Shown here in pieces: positions 20,928-30,104 of a stretch of 64,000 nt of DNA. The stretch is taken from positions 310,001 through 374,000 of the forward strand of contig NZ_BMHM01000003.1 in the NCBI RefSeq assembly GCF_014640815.1, given 5' to 3'. The notes below the pieces were generated by a model. It was not told the DNA's origin, did no database searches, and saw only the letters and a list, made by a program, of their open reading frames with translations. Position 1 is the first letter of the stretch. Each line of letters starts with the position of its first letter. The DNA is from Vreelandella lutescens. GTDB lineage: Bacteria; Pseudomonadota; Gammaproteobacteria; Pseudomonadales; Halomonadaceae. Position numbers and translations under genes: made by a program.

Positions 20928-22568
20928 TTAGACCGCTTTCGGTTCGCTCATCAAGCCTTTGATAATGGCATAGCAGGCCACTAGCAAAATGATGGTGAAC
21001 GGGAACCCGGTTGAGACGGCCATGGTCTGCAGTGCGGTCAAACCACCGCCCAGCAGCAAGGCAATCGCAATCGCGCCTTCGATAATCGCCCAGAACACGC
21101 GCTGCGGTTTCGGTGCATCTACTTTACCGCCAGCGGTGATGGAGTCGATGACTAGCGAGCCGGAGTCCGAGGACGTCACGAAGAAGATCACCACCAGCAA
21201 AATCGCAATAAACGAGGTGATTTGCGACAGCGGCAGCTGCTCTAGCATGATAAACAGCTGCAAATCGACGCCTGCATCACGTACGGCTTCAATGCCCTGG
21301 CTGACGTACTGATCAATCGCCGTGCCACCGAAGGTAGTCATCCACAGAACCGAAACGACCGACGGTACGATCAGTACAGAAATCAGGAATTCACGAACGG
21401 TACGGCCACGTGATACTCGTGCGATAAACATACCGACGTACGGGGACCAGGAGATCCACCACGCCCAATAGAAGGCGGTCCAGCCTTGGCTAAAGTTCGC
21501 GTCTTCACGGCCAAACGGGTTGGAAAGCGCCGGTAAGTGAACCACGTAGCTCACCAGGTTCTCGAAGAAGCCGGTAGCGATCAGCAAGGTCGGTCCCACC
21601 GCGATCACAAAGAACAGCAGGGCCGCGGCCATGGCAATATTGATTTTGGACAGCAGCTGAACACCTTTATCGACACCGGCCATAATGGAGCCAATCGCAA
21701 TAATGGTGATACCGATGATCAGCAGAATCATCGTGATGTCGCTTTCTGGTGCACCGAACAGGTACGTTAAACCGGCTGCCGCTTGGGTAGCGCCCAAACC
21801 AAGAGACGTGGCCAAACCGAACAGCGTGGCAAACACCGCCAGAATATCAATCAGGTGGCCCGGCCAACCCCATACGCGCTCACCCAGCAGCGGGTAGAAC
21901 ACCGAACGCATGGAGAGCGGTAAGCCTTTGTTAAACGAGAACAGTGCCAGCGATAATGCCACCACCGCATAAATCGCCCACGGGTGCAGGCCCCAGTGGA
22001 AAATAGTCGCTGCCATGCCCAGCGCAGCAGCGCCTGCGGTGTCGCCTTCAGCCCCTGCCAGTGGTGCCCAGCTGCCGCCATCTAACGAGGTGCCAAAGTG
22101 GGTCAGCGGCTCGTTAACGCCGAAGAACATCAAGCCAATCCCCATACCTGCTGCAAACAGCATGGAGAACCAGCCGGTATAGGTGAAATCTGGCTTGGCA
22201 TCTGCGCCGCCGATGCGGATTTTACCCAGCGGTGAAACAATTAAGCCCAAGCACAGGATGACAAAAATATTGGCGGCCAGAATAAAGAACCAGGCCAGAT
22301 TGCCGGTTAAGAAACCAAAGATGGCATCATAAACCGGTGCAATCGTATCTTGCAGTGCAAGGGTGAGCACAACGAATAGCAGCACCACGACCGCTGAAAT
22401 GGAGAAAACCTTGCCGTGTAGATCAAGGTTAAACCCCATTGCATTGGTCGTAATGTTGTCCTGACCGATCACATAATCTGTGTCAATCAGGTTCGCCGGT
22501 CCATCAGGGGCGGGGATGCCTTCTGAAACCGGCTCTTCAGCGGGACGCTTAGAGTCAGGGTTATCCAC
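20928..22568 (-). CDS. BCCT-family betaine/choline/carnitine transporter
   Basis: A sodium- or proton-coupled carrier for trimethylammonium osmolytes (glycine betaine, choline or similar), about 546 residues, with twelve hydrophobic segments. The BCCT Trp-rich signature in TM8 is visible (FYWAWWISWSPYVGMFIARV), as are the glycine-rich TM3 stretch GMGIGLMFFGVNEPL and the TM5 stretch FHWGLHPWAIYAVVAL. The long acidic N-terminus is rich in Glu, Asp and Pro. The frame opens at a GTG at 22607, but a second GTG at 22568 with GGAGAGG about eight bases upstream is a better start. With the ABC system behind it, this is a second osmolyte import route. Confidence 0.94.
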   Translation of the reverse strand: MDNPDSKRPAEEPVSEGIPAPDGPANLIDTDYVIGQDNITTNAMGFNLDLHGKVFSISAVVVLLFVVLTLALQDTIAPVYDAIFGFLTGNLAWFFILAANIFVILCLGLIVSPLGKIRIGGADAKPDFTYTGWFSMLFAAGMGIGLMFFGVNEPLTHFGTSLDGGSWAPLAGAEGDTAGAAALGMAATIFHWGLHPWAIYAVVALSLALFSFNKGLPLSMRSVFYPLLGERVWGWPGHLIDILAVFATLFGLATSLGLGATQAAAGLTYLFGAPESDITMILLIIGITIIAIGSIMAGVDKGVQLLSKINIAMAAALLFFVIAVGPTLLIATGFFENLVSYVVHLPALSNPFGREDANFSQGWTAFYWAWWISWSPYVGMFIARVSRGRTVREFLISVLIVPSVVSVLWMTTFGGTAIDQYVSQGIEAVRDAGVDLQLFIMLEQLPLSQITSFIAILLVVIFFVTSSDSGSLVIDSITAGGKVDAPKPQRVFWAIIEGAIAIALLLGGGLTALQTMAVSTGFPFTIILLVACYAIIKGLMSEPKAV

Positions 22569-22751
22569 GGGAGCCTCTCCATGTCGAACAGAAACCGCTA
22601 CACGCACGTTTATTAACCAGCGGTAAACCTCTGGTCACTCATCAATGCGGTAGCAGGCGTGCGTTACATAAGTAACAATAGCAAACGTTGCTTAATGTTT
22701 ATTCAACGCGCGGGAACATTACCACGAAAAAGCACTACGTTTACAACGACA

Positions 22752-22775
22752 ACAGAGGGCCGCAGCCCTCTGTTA
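22752..22775. terminator. Hairpin downstream of the ProX gene
   Basis: AACAGAGGGC, CGCA loop, GCCCTCTGTT, a 10-bp perfect stem about 20 bases beyond the ProX stop on the minus strand. The T-run is weak. Confidence 0.7.
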
Positions 22776-22796
22776 TTTAACGCTTGGGCAAGGCGT

Positions 22797-23669
22797 TTAG
22801 CTATTGAGCCAGTGCTCAACGACGTCTTGATTCTCTTCTACCCACTGTTTGGCGTTCTCGTAGGGGTCGCTGCCATCTTCTTGGTTCATCAGCATGACCT
22901 CACCCATCTGGTCGGGTGTCCACTCAAACGCATCCAGAATCGCGTAGGCTTCCGGCATATCCTCTTTCAGACCGCTACGTACCACGGTATGGATCTGCTC
23001 GGCACCGCCATAAACGTTTTCCGGATCTTCAAGATATTTCAGATCAAAACGAGCGAACATCCAGTGAGGCGTCCAGCCGGTCACGACGATGTCTTCTTCA
23101 TTTTGGATCGCGCTGGCAAGGGCCGCGGTCATGGTGGCACCGCTACCGCTACGCAGGTTCAGCCCAAGGTCATAGGTATCCACAACCTGCTCGGTGAGCG
23201 ACATCAAGCCGGCACCGGGGTCAATACCGATGATCTCGCCATTAAAGCTGTCGGCGTTGTCGTTTAAATCAGCAATGGAATCCACGTCAGTATAGTCGGG
23301 TACGACTAAGCCGAGCGTGGTGCCGTCGAGGTTAACGCCTAGGTCTTCTGTGTTATCACCGACACGCTCCATGTAGTCAGCGTGGGTGGTGGGCAGCCAA
23401 GCCGCTACGATGGCATCAGCATCACCCGTGGAAAGCGCTTGGAACATGGCCGCAGCGGAGAGGGAAGTCAGTTCCACCTCAAAACCTGCCTGCTCAAGAA
23501 CAGCGGCCACCACATTGGTAGAAGCAACCTCAGAAGACCACTCTACATAGGCCAGATTAACGGTGCCCTGGTCTTGAGCGTGGGCCATGCTGCCTGCGGC
23601 AAGGCCAGTACCCGCCACTAAGGCTAATGAAGCGAGACGGATGCGGTGATTCAACGTACGAGTTTTCAT
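22797..23669 (-). CDS. proX: Glycine betaine/proline ABC transporter substrate-binding protein
   Basis: Periplasmic OpuAC/ProX-type binding protein of 290 residues. The signal peptide is cleaved after about residue 31 (AHA/QDQ). The mature N-terminus GTVNLAYVEWSSEVASTNVV and the internal VTGWTPHWMFARFDLKYLEDP carry the Trp and aromatic residues typical of the betaine cage. GGGAG upstream of the ATG supports the start. It is the third gene of proV-proW-proX, with a 147-base gap after proW that could hold a processing site or secondary promoter. Confidence 0.95.
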   Translation of the reverse strand: MKTRTLNHRIRLASLALVAGTGLAAGSMAHAQDQGTVNLAYVEWSSEVASTNVVAAVLEQAGFEVELTSLSAAAMFQALSTGDADAIVAAWLPTTHADYMERVGDNTEDLGVNLDGTTLGLVVPDYTDVDSIADLNDNADSFNGEIIGIDPGAGLMSLTEQVVDTYDLGLNLRSGSGATMTAALASAIQNEEDIVVTGWTPHWMFARFDLKYLEDPENVYGGAEQIHTVVRSGLKEDMPEAYAILDAFEWTPDQMGEVMLMNQEDGSDPYENAKQWVEENQDVVEHWLNS

Positions 23670-23817
23670 TCACTTGCTCCCTTGATGGGCAGTGGCTGTC
23701 GCCACTGCGGTATATGTAGCCTGAGTTGGCTTAATGTAAGTTACGTGTTGGCACTTTCAGCATGGTCACTACGTACTTATCGATCAAGTGCCATGGTCAA
23801 CGCAGTGCCGATGGTGA

Positions 23818-24651
23818 TTACGAGCGGCGCGATTTGCGCAACGACTGCGTCAAGCGGTCTAGCAGCATGGCAAGAATGACCACGGCGATACCGGCTTCGA
23901 AGCCATCACCCGGGCGCAGACGTTGAATCGCGCGCCATACTTCACTGCCTAGGCCGTCGGCACCGATCATGGCGGCAATGACCACCATGGAGAGCGCGAG
24001 CATAATGGTCTGGTTAATACCGGCCATCACGGTAGGCAACGATAGCGGCAGCTGCACTTTGAAGAGTTTTTGGCCACGGGTCGCGCCATAGGCGTCGGCT
24101 GCTTCAATCAGCTCTACTGGCACTTGGCGGATACCCAGAGTGGTAAAGCGAATCGCGGGCGGCATCGAGAAAATCACCGTCGCGAAAATAGCCGAGACCG
24201 AGCCAATACCAAAAAACGGAATGGCAGGAATGAGATACACAAACGCAGGCATGGTCTGCATGAAATCCAGCATCGGCATAATTAGCCGGTAGAGCCGCTC
24301 GGAAAGCGCCGCCGCAATGCCCACCGGTAGGGCGATCACGACAGCCACTAGCGTGGCGATGACCACCAGCGTGAGCGTCTCAATCATGGGATTCCAAAGC
24401 CCCAGGTTCCAAATCAGGGCAAGCCCTGCGACGGCCCCAATCGCTAAACGTGTGCTAGCAAGCTTCCAGCACAGCAGCGCAATAATCGCCAGTAGTGCCC
24501 ATTCCGGCAGCCACATTAGGCCATCATTAAGGCTGTTAATACCGGTTTGAGTAATGCGGGAAATCCCGCGTGTGACCACAGAATACTCGCTGGTGAGCCA
24601 AGTTAGGCCGCCCTCAATCCAGCTACCTAAAGGAATACGTGGAATCTCCAT
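23818..24651 (-). CDS. proW: Glycine betaine/proline ABC transporter permease
   Basis: Inner-membrane permease of 277 residues with about six to seven membrane segments. The EAA motif for the ATPase coupling helix is visible (ELIEAADAYGATRGQKLFKVQLPLSLPTVMAG). It starts by a one-base TAATG overlap with proV, so the two are translationally coupled. It is shorter at the N-terminus than E. coli ProW, resembling the OpuAB type. Confidence 0.95.
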   Translation of the reverse strand: MEIPRIPLGSWIEGGLTWLTSEYSVVTRGISRITQTGINSLNDGLMWLPEWALLAIIALLCWKLASTRLAIGAVAGLALIWNLGLWNPMIETLTLVVIATLVAVVIALPVGIAAALSERLYRLIMPMLDFMQTMPAFVYLIPAIPFFGIGSVSAIFATVIFSMPPAIRFTTLGIRQVPVELIEAADAYGATRGQKLFKVQLPLSLPTVMAGINQTIMLALSMVVIAAMIGADGLGSEVWRAIQRLRPGDGFEAGIAVVILAMLLDRLTQSLRKSRRS

Positions 24652-25853
24652 TACTGCTCTCCTGCTCGTGCCAGTTCATCCAAAACAGCGCCTTTCACCA
24701 CAACGCCTAAAAGGCGCTGCTGCTCATCCACCACGGCAATCGGGTAGCTCTTTTCGCTAAACATGGCGAACAGGTTTTGCAGCGGCTCTTCTGGCGGCAC
24801 TTTGCGGAAATCTTGGGTCAGGTGGTCAGTAATCGTCTCCGCTTTTGCCTCAATGGCACGGCTGGCAGCGTCGGCTTCTAACAGGCCTATCAATTGGCGA
24901 TCACGGTCGGTTACGTAAATGGAGTCAATGCTGTGATCACGCATCCGGTGCAGCGCAGTGCGCGGGCCATCGCTGTCGCGTGCGGTGGTGCGCACTGGGC
25001 GCATGGCGCTTTCAGCGGTGAGAATGCGCGAGCGATCCACGCCTTCAATAAAGCGGCGCACATACTCATCGGCGGGCTTGGTGAGAATCTCTTCGGGCGT
25101 ACCGATCTGCACGACTTCGCCATCTTTCAGCAGCACAATGCGGTCACCGATATTGAGCGCTTCATCCAGGTCGTGGGTAATGAAGACGGTCGTCTTCTGC
25201 ATTTTGTTTTGCAGCTGCAGCAGCTCTTGCTGCATATCCTTACGGATGAGCGGGTCGAGCGCGGAGAACGCTTCGTCCATCAGCAGTACGCTGGCATCGT
25301 TTGCCAACGCACGGGCGAGCCCGACACGCTGCTGCATACCGCCCGAGAGCTGGTTGGGGTAGGCATCTTCCCATCCCTCCAATCCCACCTGCTTGAGCGC
25401 GTTATGGGCAATGGTGTGACGTTCCGATTTTTCGACGCCGCGAATTTCCAGGCCGAACTCTGCATTCTGCTGCACGGTGCGGTGGGGGAAGAGCGCAAAG
25501 TTTTGGAAGACCATCGAGAAATGACGGCGGCGACACTCTAATAGTGCCTTTTCTCCCAGCGTGGGGATATTTTCGCCATCAATAATGATCTCGCCTTCGG
25601 TAGTGTCAATCAGGCGGTTGAGACAGCGAATCAGGGTGGATTTACCTGAGCCGGATAGGCCCATAATCACCAGCAGCTCGCCTTCATAGACATCGAAAGA
25701 GATATTGGACAGGCCTAGTGTCTGGCCGGTTTTTTCTAATATTTCAGGGCGCTTAAGCCCCTGGTCACGAAGCTCAAGGGCTTTTTTGGGCTGTTTGCCA
25801 AATACCTTACTTAAGCCGCGTACCTGAATTTTGACAGGGCGTGTCTCGTCCAT
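24651..25853 (-). CDS. proV: Glycine betaine/proline ABC transporter ATP-binding protein
   Basis: ATPase subunit of the osmoprotectant importer, 400 residues. Walker A is GLSGSGKST, the signature is LSGGMQQRVGLARAL and Walker B is VLLMDEAFSALDP, followed by the H-loop FITHDLDEAL. The C-terminal third is a CBS pair (about 275-395), the module that in OpuA-type transporters senses ionic strength. It is the first gene of proVWX, read from an unusually AT-rich upstream region with TATAAT-like elements, which fits osmotic control as in enteric proU; the regulation is inferred. Confidence 0.96.
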   Translation of the reverse strand: MDETRPVKIQVRGLSKVFGKQPKKALELRDQGLKRPEILEKTGQTLGLSNISFDVYEGELLVIMGLSGSGKSTLIRCLNRLIDTTEGEIIIDGENIPTLGEKALLECRRRHFSMVFQNFALFPHRTVQQNAEFGLEIRGVEKSERHTIAHNALKQVGLEGWEDAYPNQLSGGMQQRVGLARALANDASVLLMDEAFSALDPLIRKDMQQELLQLQNKMQKTTVFITHDLDEALNIGDRIVLLKDGEVVQIGTPEEILTKPADEYVRRFIEGVDRSRILTAESAMRPVRTTARDSDGPRTALHRMRDHSIDSIYVTDRDRQLIGLLEADAASRAIEAKAETITDHLTQDFRKVPPEEPLQNLFAMFSEKSYPIAVVDEQQRLLGVVVKGAVLDELARAGEQ

Positions 25854-26228
25854 CAGCGGTGCCTTTTGATTGAATGAGCAGCCTTGTGTCGTTACTCAAT
25901 GCGCATACTTGCTGCACTACTGTGCTTCCCTGCAAGCAGCGACACAAAACGGTTCATAAGTAGAAATTAAGATTATATCTAATAATTTATTACAAAATAT
26001 TATACATAAATGAACAGGATGTGTCACAACGCTCCCGCCTGCAGGGCCAATTTACGCCACATGTGTCATTTTGAACCCCCTCTTTTACCTCTGTGAGGGC
26101 ACTGCGTTGGCATGTTTTTTATTTTTCAAAATATTGATTTTAAACAATAAAAAAATATTAAGGCCGAGTTGGCACGAGTAGTGGATGTATCTTGGTAAGC
26201 AACTCAGATGAAAACGGAGGCAACCCCT
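25854..26228. promoter_or_regulatory. AT-rich divergent control region of proVWX and the lipoprotein gene
   Basis: A gene-free stretch of 375 bases. The part at about 25965-26010 and again 26110-26165 is very AT-rich compared with the rest of the window, with TATAAT-like hexamers on the minus strand (at about 25975 and 26000) pointing toward proV. No clear -35 partner was found. The plus side drives the small lipoprotein gene at 26229. Confidence 0.5.
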
Positions 26229-26663
26229 ATGGATAAGCAAGCTAACCAAACGAAAAAGCGTTCACGTGGTTTAACGCTCTGTATGTTAGCAGCGACCGTC
26301 AGCACCCTGGCACTGGCAGGTTGCGGTAACGGTGAAGAGGATATGCCCCCGGCACAGCAGCCTGAAACGCTAGAGCAGGATGCGACGTCGACAACGGCTC
26401 CTGCGCCTGAAAACGAGCCTGCCATGGCTGACCCTGCAACAGATCCGGCAATGGCTGATGATCCGATGAGCGGAGATCCAGGGTTAGGTGAAGACCCCGC
26501 GGCAACCCAAGAGCCGATGCCCGGCGAATCGCCAGCGGCAACAGACCCTGAAGAGAACCCCGGGTTTGGTGAAGGTACAGATCCCATGCCTGGCGCAAAC
26601 GACACCGGTGCCGATGACGACACCAATGGCGATGAAGATGACGAGATGACTAGCGGCCAGTAG
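26229..26663 (+). CDS. Acidic low-complexity lipoprotein
   Basis: A 144-residue predicted lipoprotein of unknown function. The signal peptide ends in a lipobox (LALAGC). The mature part is a low-complexity tract rich in Pro, Ala, Asp, Glu, Gly and Met, with irregular repeats such as PAMADPATDPAMADDPM and PGLGEDPAATQEPMPGE, and a very acidic C-terminus (DDDTNGDEDDE). The ATG at 26229 is preferred over 26208 because GGAGG precedes it. It faces away from proVWX across the AT-rich region, so osmotic control is possible. A similar but shorter lipoprotein follows at 26897. Confidence 0.75.
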   Translation: MDKQANQTKKRSRGLTLCMLAATVSTLALAGCGNGEEDMPPAQQPETLEQDATSTTAPAPENEPAMADPATDPAMADDPMSGDPGLGEDPAATQEPMPGESPAATDPEENPGFGEGTDPMPGANDTGADDDTNGDEDDEMTSGQ

Positions 26664-26680
26664 CCGTCAACGCTCCCTAC

Positions 26681-26772
26681 GATGATAAACCGACCCAGCT
26701 GTCTGTTCCCTGCGGCTGCTCCACACGGTTTATCATCCTTTCGCCCCCGCGCCCGCGGGGGCTTTTTTTTTT
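26681..26772 (+). terminator. Long inverted repeat followed by strong terminator
   Basis: A 12-bp perfect inverted repeat (GATGATAAACCG at 26681 with its complement at 26726-26737, loop 33 bases) is followed by a compact GCCCCCGCG/CGCGGGGGC hairpin and ten T residues ending at 26772. The second hairpin is a textbook rho-independent terminator; the first may be an additional RNA structure. Confidence 0.88.
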
Positions 26773-26896
26773 GCCTTCGGCTATTTCTGCCCAGAGTAGC
26801 TGTAAGTTTTGCAAGTTGGCAGGCAGCCGCTAAGGTTAAAGAGGCGCTCGTTAATAGGATGCGCTGCCATAGCTTTTAACAAGGAAGGAGAATGAC

Positions 26897-27115
26897 ATGA
26901 TGTCACGATTACGCAATACACAGTGGGTGGCGCTGCTATTTAGCGCTTTGCTAATGGCGGGTGTGCTGTCTGGTTGTGGTGATGCAGAGGAAGCACCACC
27001 CACGACAGATTCAGAGGATATGATTTCTGATGACCCCCAAGAGCCCATGGATTCCGGCCCAATGTCCAACGATGGGCAGACGACCCGAGATGCGCCTGGT
27101 GGTGTGACGGAGTAG
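26897..27115 (+). CDS. Small acidic lipoprotein
   Basis: A 72-residue predicted lipoprotein of unknown function. The hydrophobic signal ends in VLSGC, followed by a short acidic, Asp/Pro/Met-rich tail (DAEEAPPTTDSEDMISDDPQ). AAGGAG six bases before the ATG supports translation. It resembles the preceding lipoprotein in design (lipobox, then GDAEE/GNGEE, then an acidic disordered tail), suggesting a related pair, although sequence similarity beyond the composition is slight. Confidence 0.7.
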   Translation: MMSRLRNTQWVALLFSALLMAGVLSGCGDAEEAPPTTDSEDMISDDPQEPMDSGPMSNDGQTTRDAPGGVTE

Positions 27116-27154
27116 CGTAGGATAAAGAGCGTGTAACAACGTCTACGCAGAGCT

Positions 27155-27178
27155 GCCGGTCGCTTAGCGGCGACCGGC
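27155..27178. terminator. Hairpin between the lipoprotein and response-regulator genes
   Basis: GCCGGTCGC, loop TTAGCG, GCGACCGGC: a 9-bp stem between convergent genes. There is no T-run, so it is only terminator-like. Confidence 0.45.
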
Positions 27179-27218
27179 ATGATGCTGTTACCATCACTTC
27201 ACTGCGGTGATAGTGTCA

Positions 27219-28622
27219 CTACTCTTCGCTATCCTCTAGGCGACGGTAGAGCGTGCGGCGGGCAATCCCAAGCACCTCTGCAGTTCTGCGTTTATTACCC
27301 CCTGTCGCCTCAAGTACCTTACGGATGTAACGCTTTTCTACTTCTTCCAGACTTGGCCAGCGAGCCGGTGCTGGCGCAGGGATCTGCGTGCCGGGCAGTA
27401 CTTCGCCACTGAGCGTGGGGGCAATATCGGTACCGCTTTTCTGTTGGCTGGCCTGTTCGCGTAGGCGCTCAGGCAGGTCTTGGTGCTGCAGTAGGCCCTC
27501 TTCGCTGAGGGTCACCGCACGCATAATCGCGTTTTCCAGCTCGCGTACGTTGCCAGGATAAGCGTAGTTCAACAGGCTGTTCAGCGCTTCTGGCTCAATC
27601 TGCTCAATCTGCTTGCCCTGGGCTTCCGCGTGCTTATCAATCAACGCGAACACAAGATGTTCGATATCTGTGCCGCGTTCGCGCAGCGGTGGGATCCGCA
27701 GCGAGAACGTTTCCAACCGGTAAAACAAGTCGCTGCGAAAGTTCTCTTGCTCAATCTCTTTCTCTAGATTGCGATGCGTCGCGGCGATAATGCGCACATC
27801 CACTGGCTCTTCTCGCTCGCCGCCCACCGGGCGAACGGTTTTTTCCTGCAGTGCCCGTAACAGCTTAGCCTGCAGGTTAATGGGCATTTCACCGATTTCA
27901 TCAAGAAACAGGCTGCCGCCCTGAGCGCTGTGAAACAGCCCTTTTCTGGCTTCATTAGCGCCAGTAAAGGCACCTTTCACGTGGCCAAAAAACTCGCTCT
28001 CCATCAAGTCAGCGGGAATGCTGGCACAGTTCACGGGAACGAAAGGCGCGTCTTGGCGGCTGCTCTCTTGATGAATCGCGCGGGCTAACAGCTCCTTACC
28101 GGTGCCGCTTTCGCCCAGGATTAAAATAGGCGCATCGCTTTTCGCTAATCGTGAGGCGTCGTGAAACAGCGACTGCATGGCAGGGCTTTTGCCCACAATA
28201 CCGTGAAAGTGACTGAGCTCTGTGTCATGGGAGAGTGATAAACGCTGGCGCTCCAGTACCCGAAAAACGGCTTCACGGATGGCATCTAAATCAAGGGGTT
28301 TGGTTAAAAAGTCGTCCGCGCCAAGCTTGAGAGCCTCTACTGCCTGATCAATCGTGCCAAACGCGGTGATGACAATAATACCTAACTCGCTGCCACTTTG
28401 GCGTAGCTGCTGAAGCAGCTGAATGCCGGTCATGCCGGGCAGCCGTACATCGGTAATCATCATGGCCACCGGTGTATGGCTAAGCAGGGCAATGGCTTCT
28501 TCTGCGCTGGGGACTCCCAGTGTGTCGTAGCCCGCGTCGTTGAGCTCTTCCTCTAATAACTCACGTATAGCGGCGTCATCTTCCACCACCAATAAAGGCA
28601 AAAGGTGTTCCTGATGGGTCAC
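27219..28622 (-). CDS. Sigma-54-dependent response regulator (NtrC family)
   Basis: A 467-residue enhancer-binding activator. The receiver domain has phosphoacceptor Asp58 in MMITDVRLPG. The AAA+ domain has Walker A GESGTGKE, the sigma-54-contact loop GAFTGA and Walker B SLFLDEIGEM. The C-terminal Fis-type helix-turn-helix reads GGNKRRTAEVLGIARRTLYRRL. The frame opens at a TTG (28637) overlapping the kinase stop, but a GTG at 28622 preceded by AGGACG is a more convincing start. It forms a two-gene operon with the upstream histidine kinase. Targets are unknown; regulated promoters should carry the GG-N10-GC sigma-54 element. Confidence 0.94.
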   Translation of the reverse strand: MTHQEHLLPLLVVEDDAAIRELLEEELNDAGYDTLGVPSAEEAIALLSHTPVAMMITDVRLPGMTGIQLLQQLRQSGSELGIIVITAFGTIDQAVEALKLGADDFLTKPLDLDAIREAVFRVLERQRLSLSHDTELSHFHGIVGKSPAMQSLFHDASRLAKSDAPILILGESGTGKELLARAIHQESSRQDAPFVPVNCASIPADLMESEFFGHVKGAFTGANEARKGLFHSAQGGSLFLDEIGEMPINLQAKLLRALQEKTVRPVGGEREEPVDVRIIAATHRNLEKEIEQENFRSDLFYRLETFSLRIPPLRERGTDIEHLVFALIDKHAEAQGKQIEQIEPEALNSLLNYAYPGNVRELENAIMRAVTLSEEGLLQHQDLPERLREQASQQKSGTDIAPTLSGEVLPGTQIPAPAPARWPSLEEVEKRYIRKVLEATGGNKRRTAEVLGIARRTLYRRLEDSEE

Positions 28623-28633
28623 AAACGTCGTCC

Positions 28634-30079
28634 TCAAGCGGATGCGGTTTCACTAAGGGGCAGCGTAATCTCAAAGCCAGCGCCGCCAAGGGCGCTGTCA
28701 AATACGCCAATCGTCCCGCCGTGGTCGTTAATAATGCGGTGCACCATCGATAGCCCCAAGCCGCTGCCCTGGCCCACCGGTTTGGTGGTGAAAAAGGGGT
28801 CGAACACTTGATGATGATGCGATGTCGGTATGCCTGGCCCGTTATCTTCCACCCATACTGTCAGCTCGTCGCTGTGCGCCTGGGCGCGAACACGAATATG
28901 GCTAACGTCTGGGGCTTGGGCGGCGTTGCGTAATAAGTTGGTCAGCACCTGCACAATTTGCTGACCGTTCACTAATAGATGGGGGGTCGGGGAGGGAAGA
29001 TCAATATCCAGATAGATATTTCGTGGCTCCAGCTCCTCCTCGACCAGCTCGCTGGCACTCATAATAAGCTGGTCAAGGGCTTGATGTCCTTTCTCCACGT
29101 TATGTTGCCGGCCTAATTCCATCAGTTGGCGGACGATTTCTACAATGCGCTCCACTTCGCCGCGGATTCGGCCAAGTCGGGCACGCTCGTCGTCACCTAT
29201 GGTGTCCCGGCGGGCCAAGCGCTGGGCTTGGCCGTTAATCACGGTGAGCGGCGCGCCTATTTCATGGGCGACCCCGGCTGCCAGTACGCCGAGCTCTGCT
29301 AGCTTTTTGGATTTTCGTAGACGCTTTTCCAGCTCGATTTCTCGGCGTTGACGCGCGTCAATGTCGCGGTCTTTTTCGGCCATGGCATCCAGCATGCCGT
29401 TTAAGCCCGAGGCTAAACGGCGGTACTCCGTCGGGCCACCTTCTGTGGCCCGCTGGCTGCGGTCGCCATCTTCTACCAGCAACATAACGCGCAGCAGGCG
29501 GTTCAGCGGCTGCTCAATATAGTGGCGAAATCCCCACCAAATACTGAAGACGATACCCGCAGCGCCAATCACAAAGACCAGCACGGCGACGATGCTGATA
29601 AACCCGGTGTAATTCTCAATGCCGGTGTTGAGGCGGTTCACCTGCAGCACGCCTTGAACGGCACCATCCTGGGTACGCAGTGGGGTAAGGGCTGAGTAGT
29701 AGGTCCAGCCCTCTTGCTGGCGATAGCTACTGTGCAGGTCGTCACGCTCAATCACCTGCTGGATCTCTTCTGGTGTGAACAGATCTTTCCCCAACCCAAG
29801 GCCGTAAACCTCACGGCCCTGGGTATCAAAGACATACGCTCCGTAAATACGGTGAAATGAAAACGCTGACTGCAGTGCTTCTTCCAGTGGGGTGGCGCTG
29901 TCTCGGGCCACCGCGTAGCTCAGCGAGGTGCTGAGCGCGCGGGTGATAATTTCTACTTCGGTTTGCAGCTTAGAGCGAACGTTATCTTCTAACGATTTAA
30001 TCGCCACCAGACTAAACACCACCAGAATCACGAACAGCGGCACGATGACCGTTAAAATGATGAGGTTACGTAATCGCAT
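28634..30079 (-). CDS. Sensor histidine kinase
   Basis: A membrane-bound kinase of 481 residues. Two transmembrane segments (about 5-28 and 160-183) bracket a periplasmic sensor region of about 130 residues. A HAMP domain follows, then the dimerisation domain with phosphorylatable His272 in GVAHEIGAPLTV (where AHEIRNPL is usual) and an HATPase domain with N-box NLLRNAAQA, G1 VEDNGPGI and G2 GSGLGLSMV. It is translated just ahead of the NtrC-type regulator and is its obvious partner. The signal sensed is not evident. Confidence 0.94.
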   Translation of the reverse strand: MRLRNLIILTVIVPLFVILVVFSLVAIKSLEDNVRSKLQTEVEIITRALSTSLSYAVARDSATPLEEALQSAFSFHRIYGAYVFDTQGREVYGLGLGKDLFTPEEIQQVIERDDLHSSYRQQEGWTYYSALTPLRTQDGAVQGVLQVNRLNTGIENYTGFISIVAVLVFVIGAAGIVFSIWWGFRHYIEQPLNRLLRVMLLVEDGDRSQRATEGGPTEYRRLASGLNGMLDAMAEKDRDIDARQRREIELEKRLRKSKKLAELGVLAAGVAHEIGAPLTVINGQAQRLARRDTIGDDERARLGRIRGEVERIVEIVRQLMELGRQHNVEKGHQALDQLIMSASELVEEELEPRNIYLDIDLPSPTPHLLVNGQQIVQVLTNLLRNAAQAPDVSHIRVRAQAHSDELTVWVEDNGPGIPTSHHHQVFDPFFTTKPVGQGSGLGLSMVHRIINDHGGTIGVFDSALGGAGFEITLPLSETASA

Positions 30080-30104
30080 CGTGCTTCCTGGTGGTGGGTG
30101 AACG

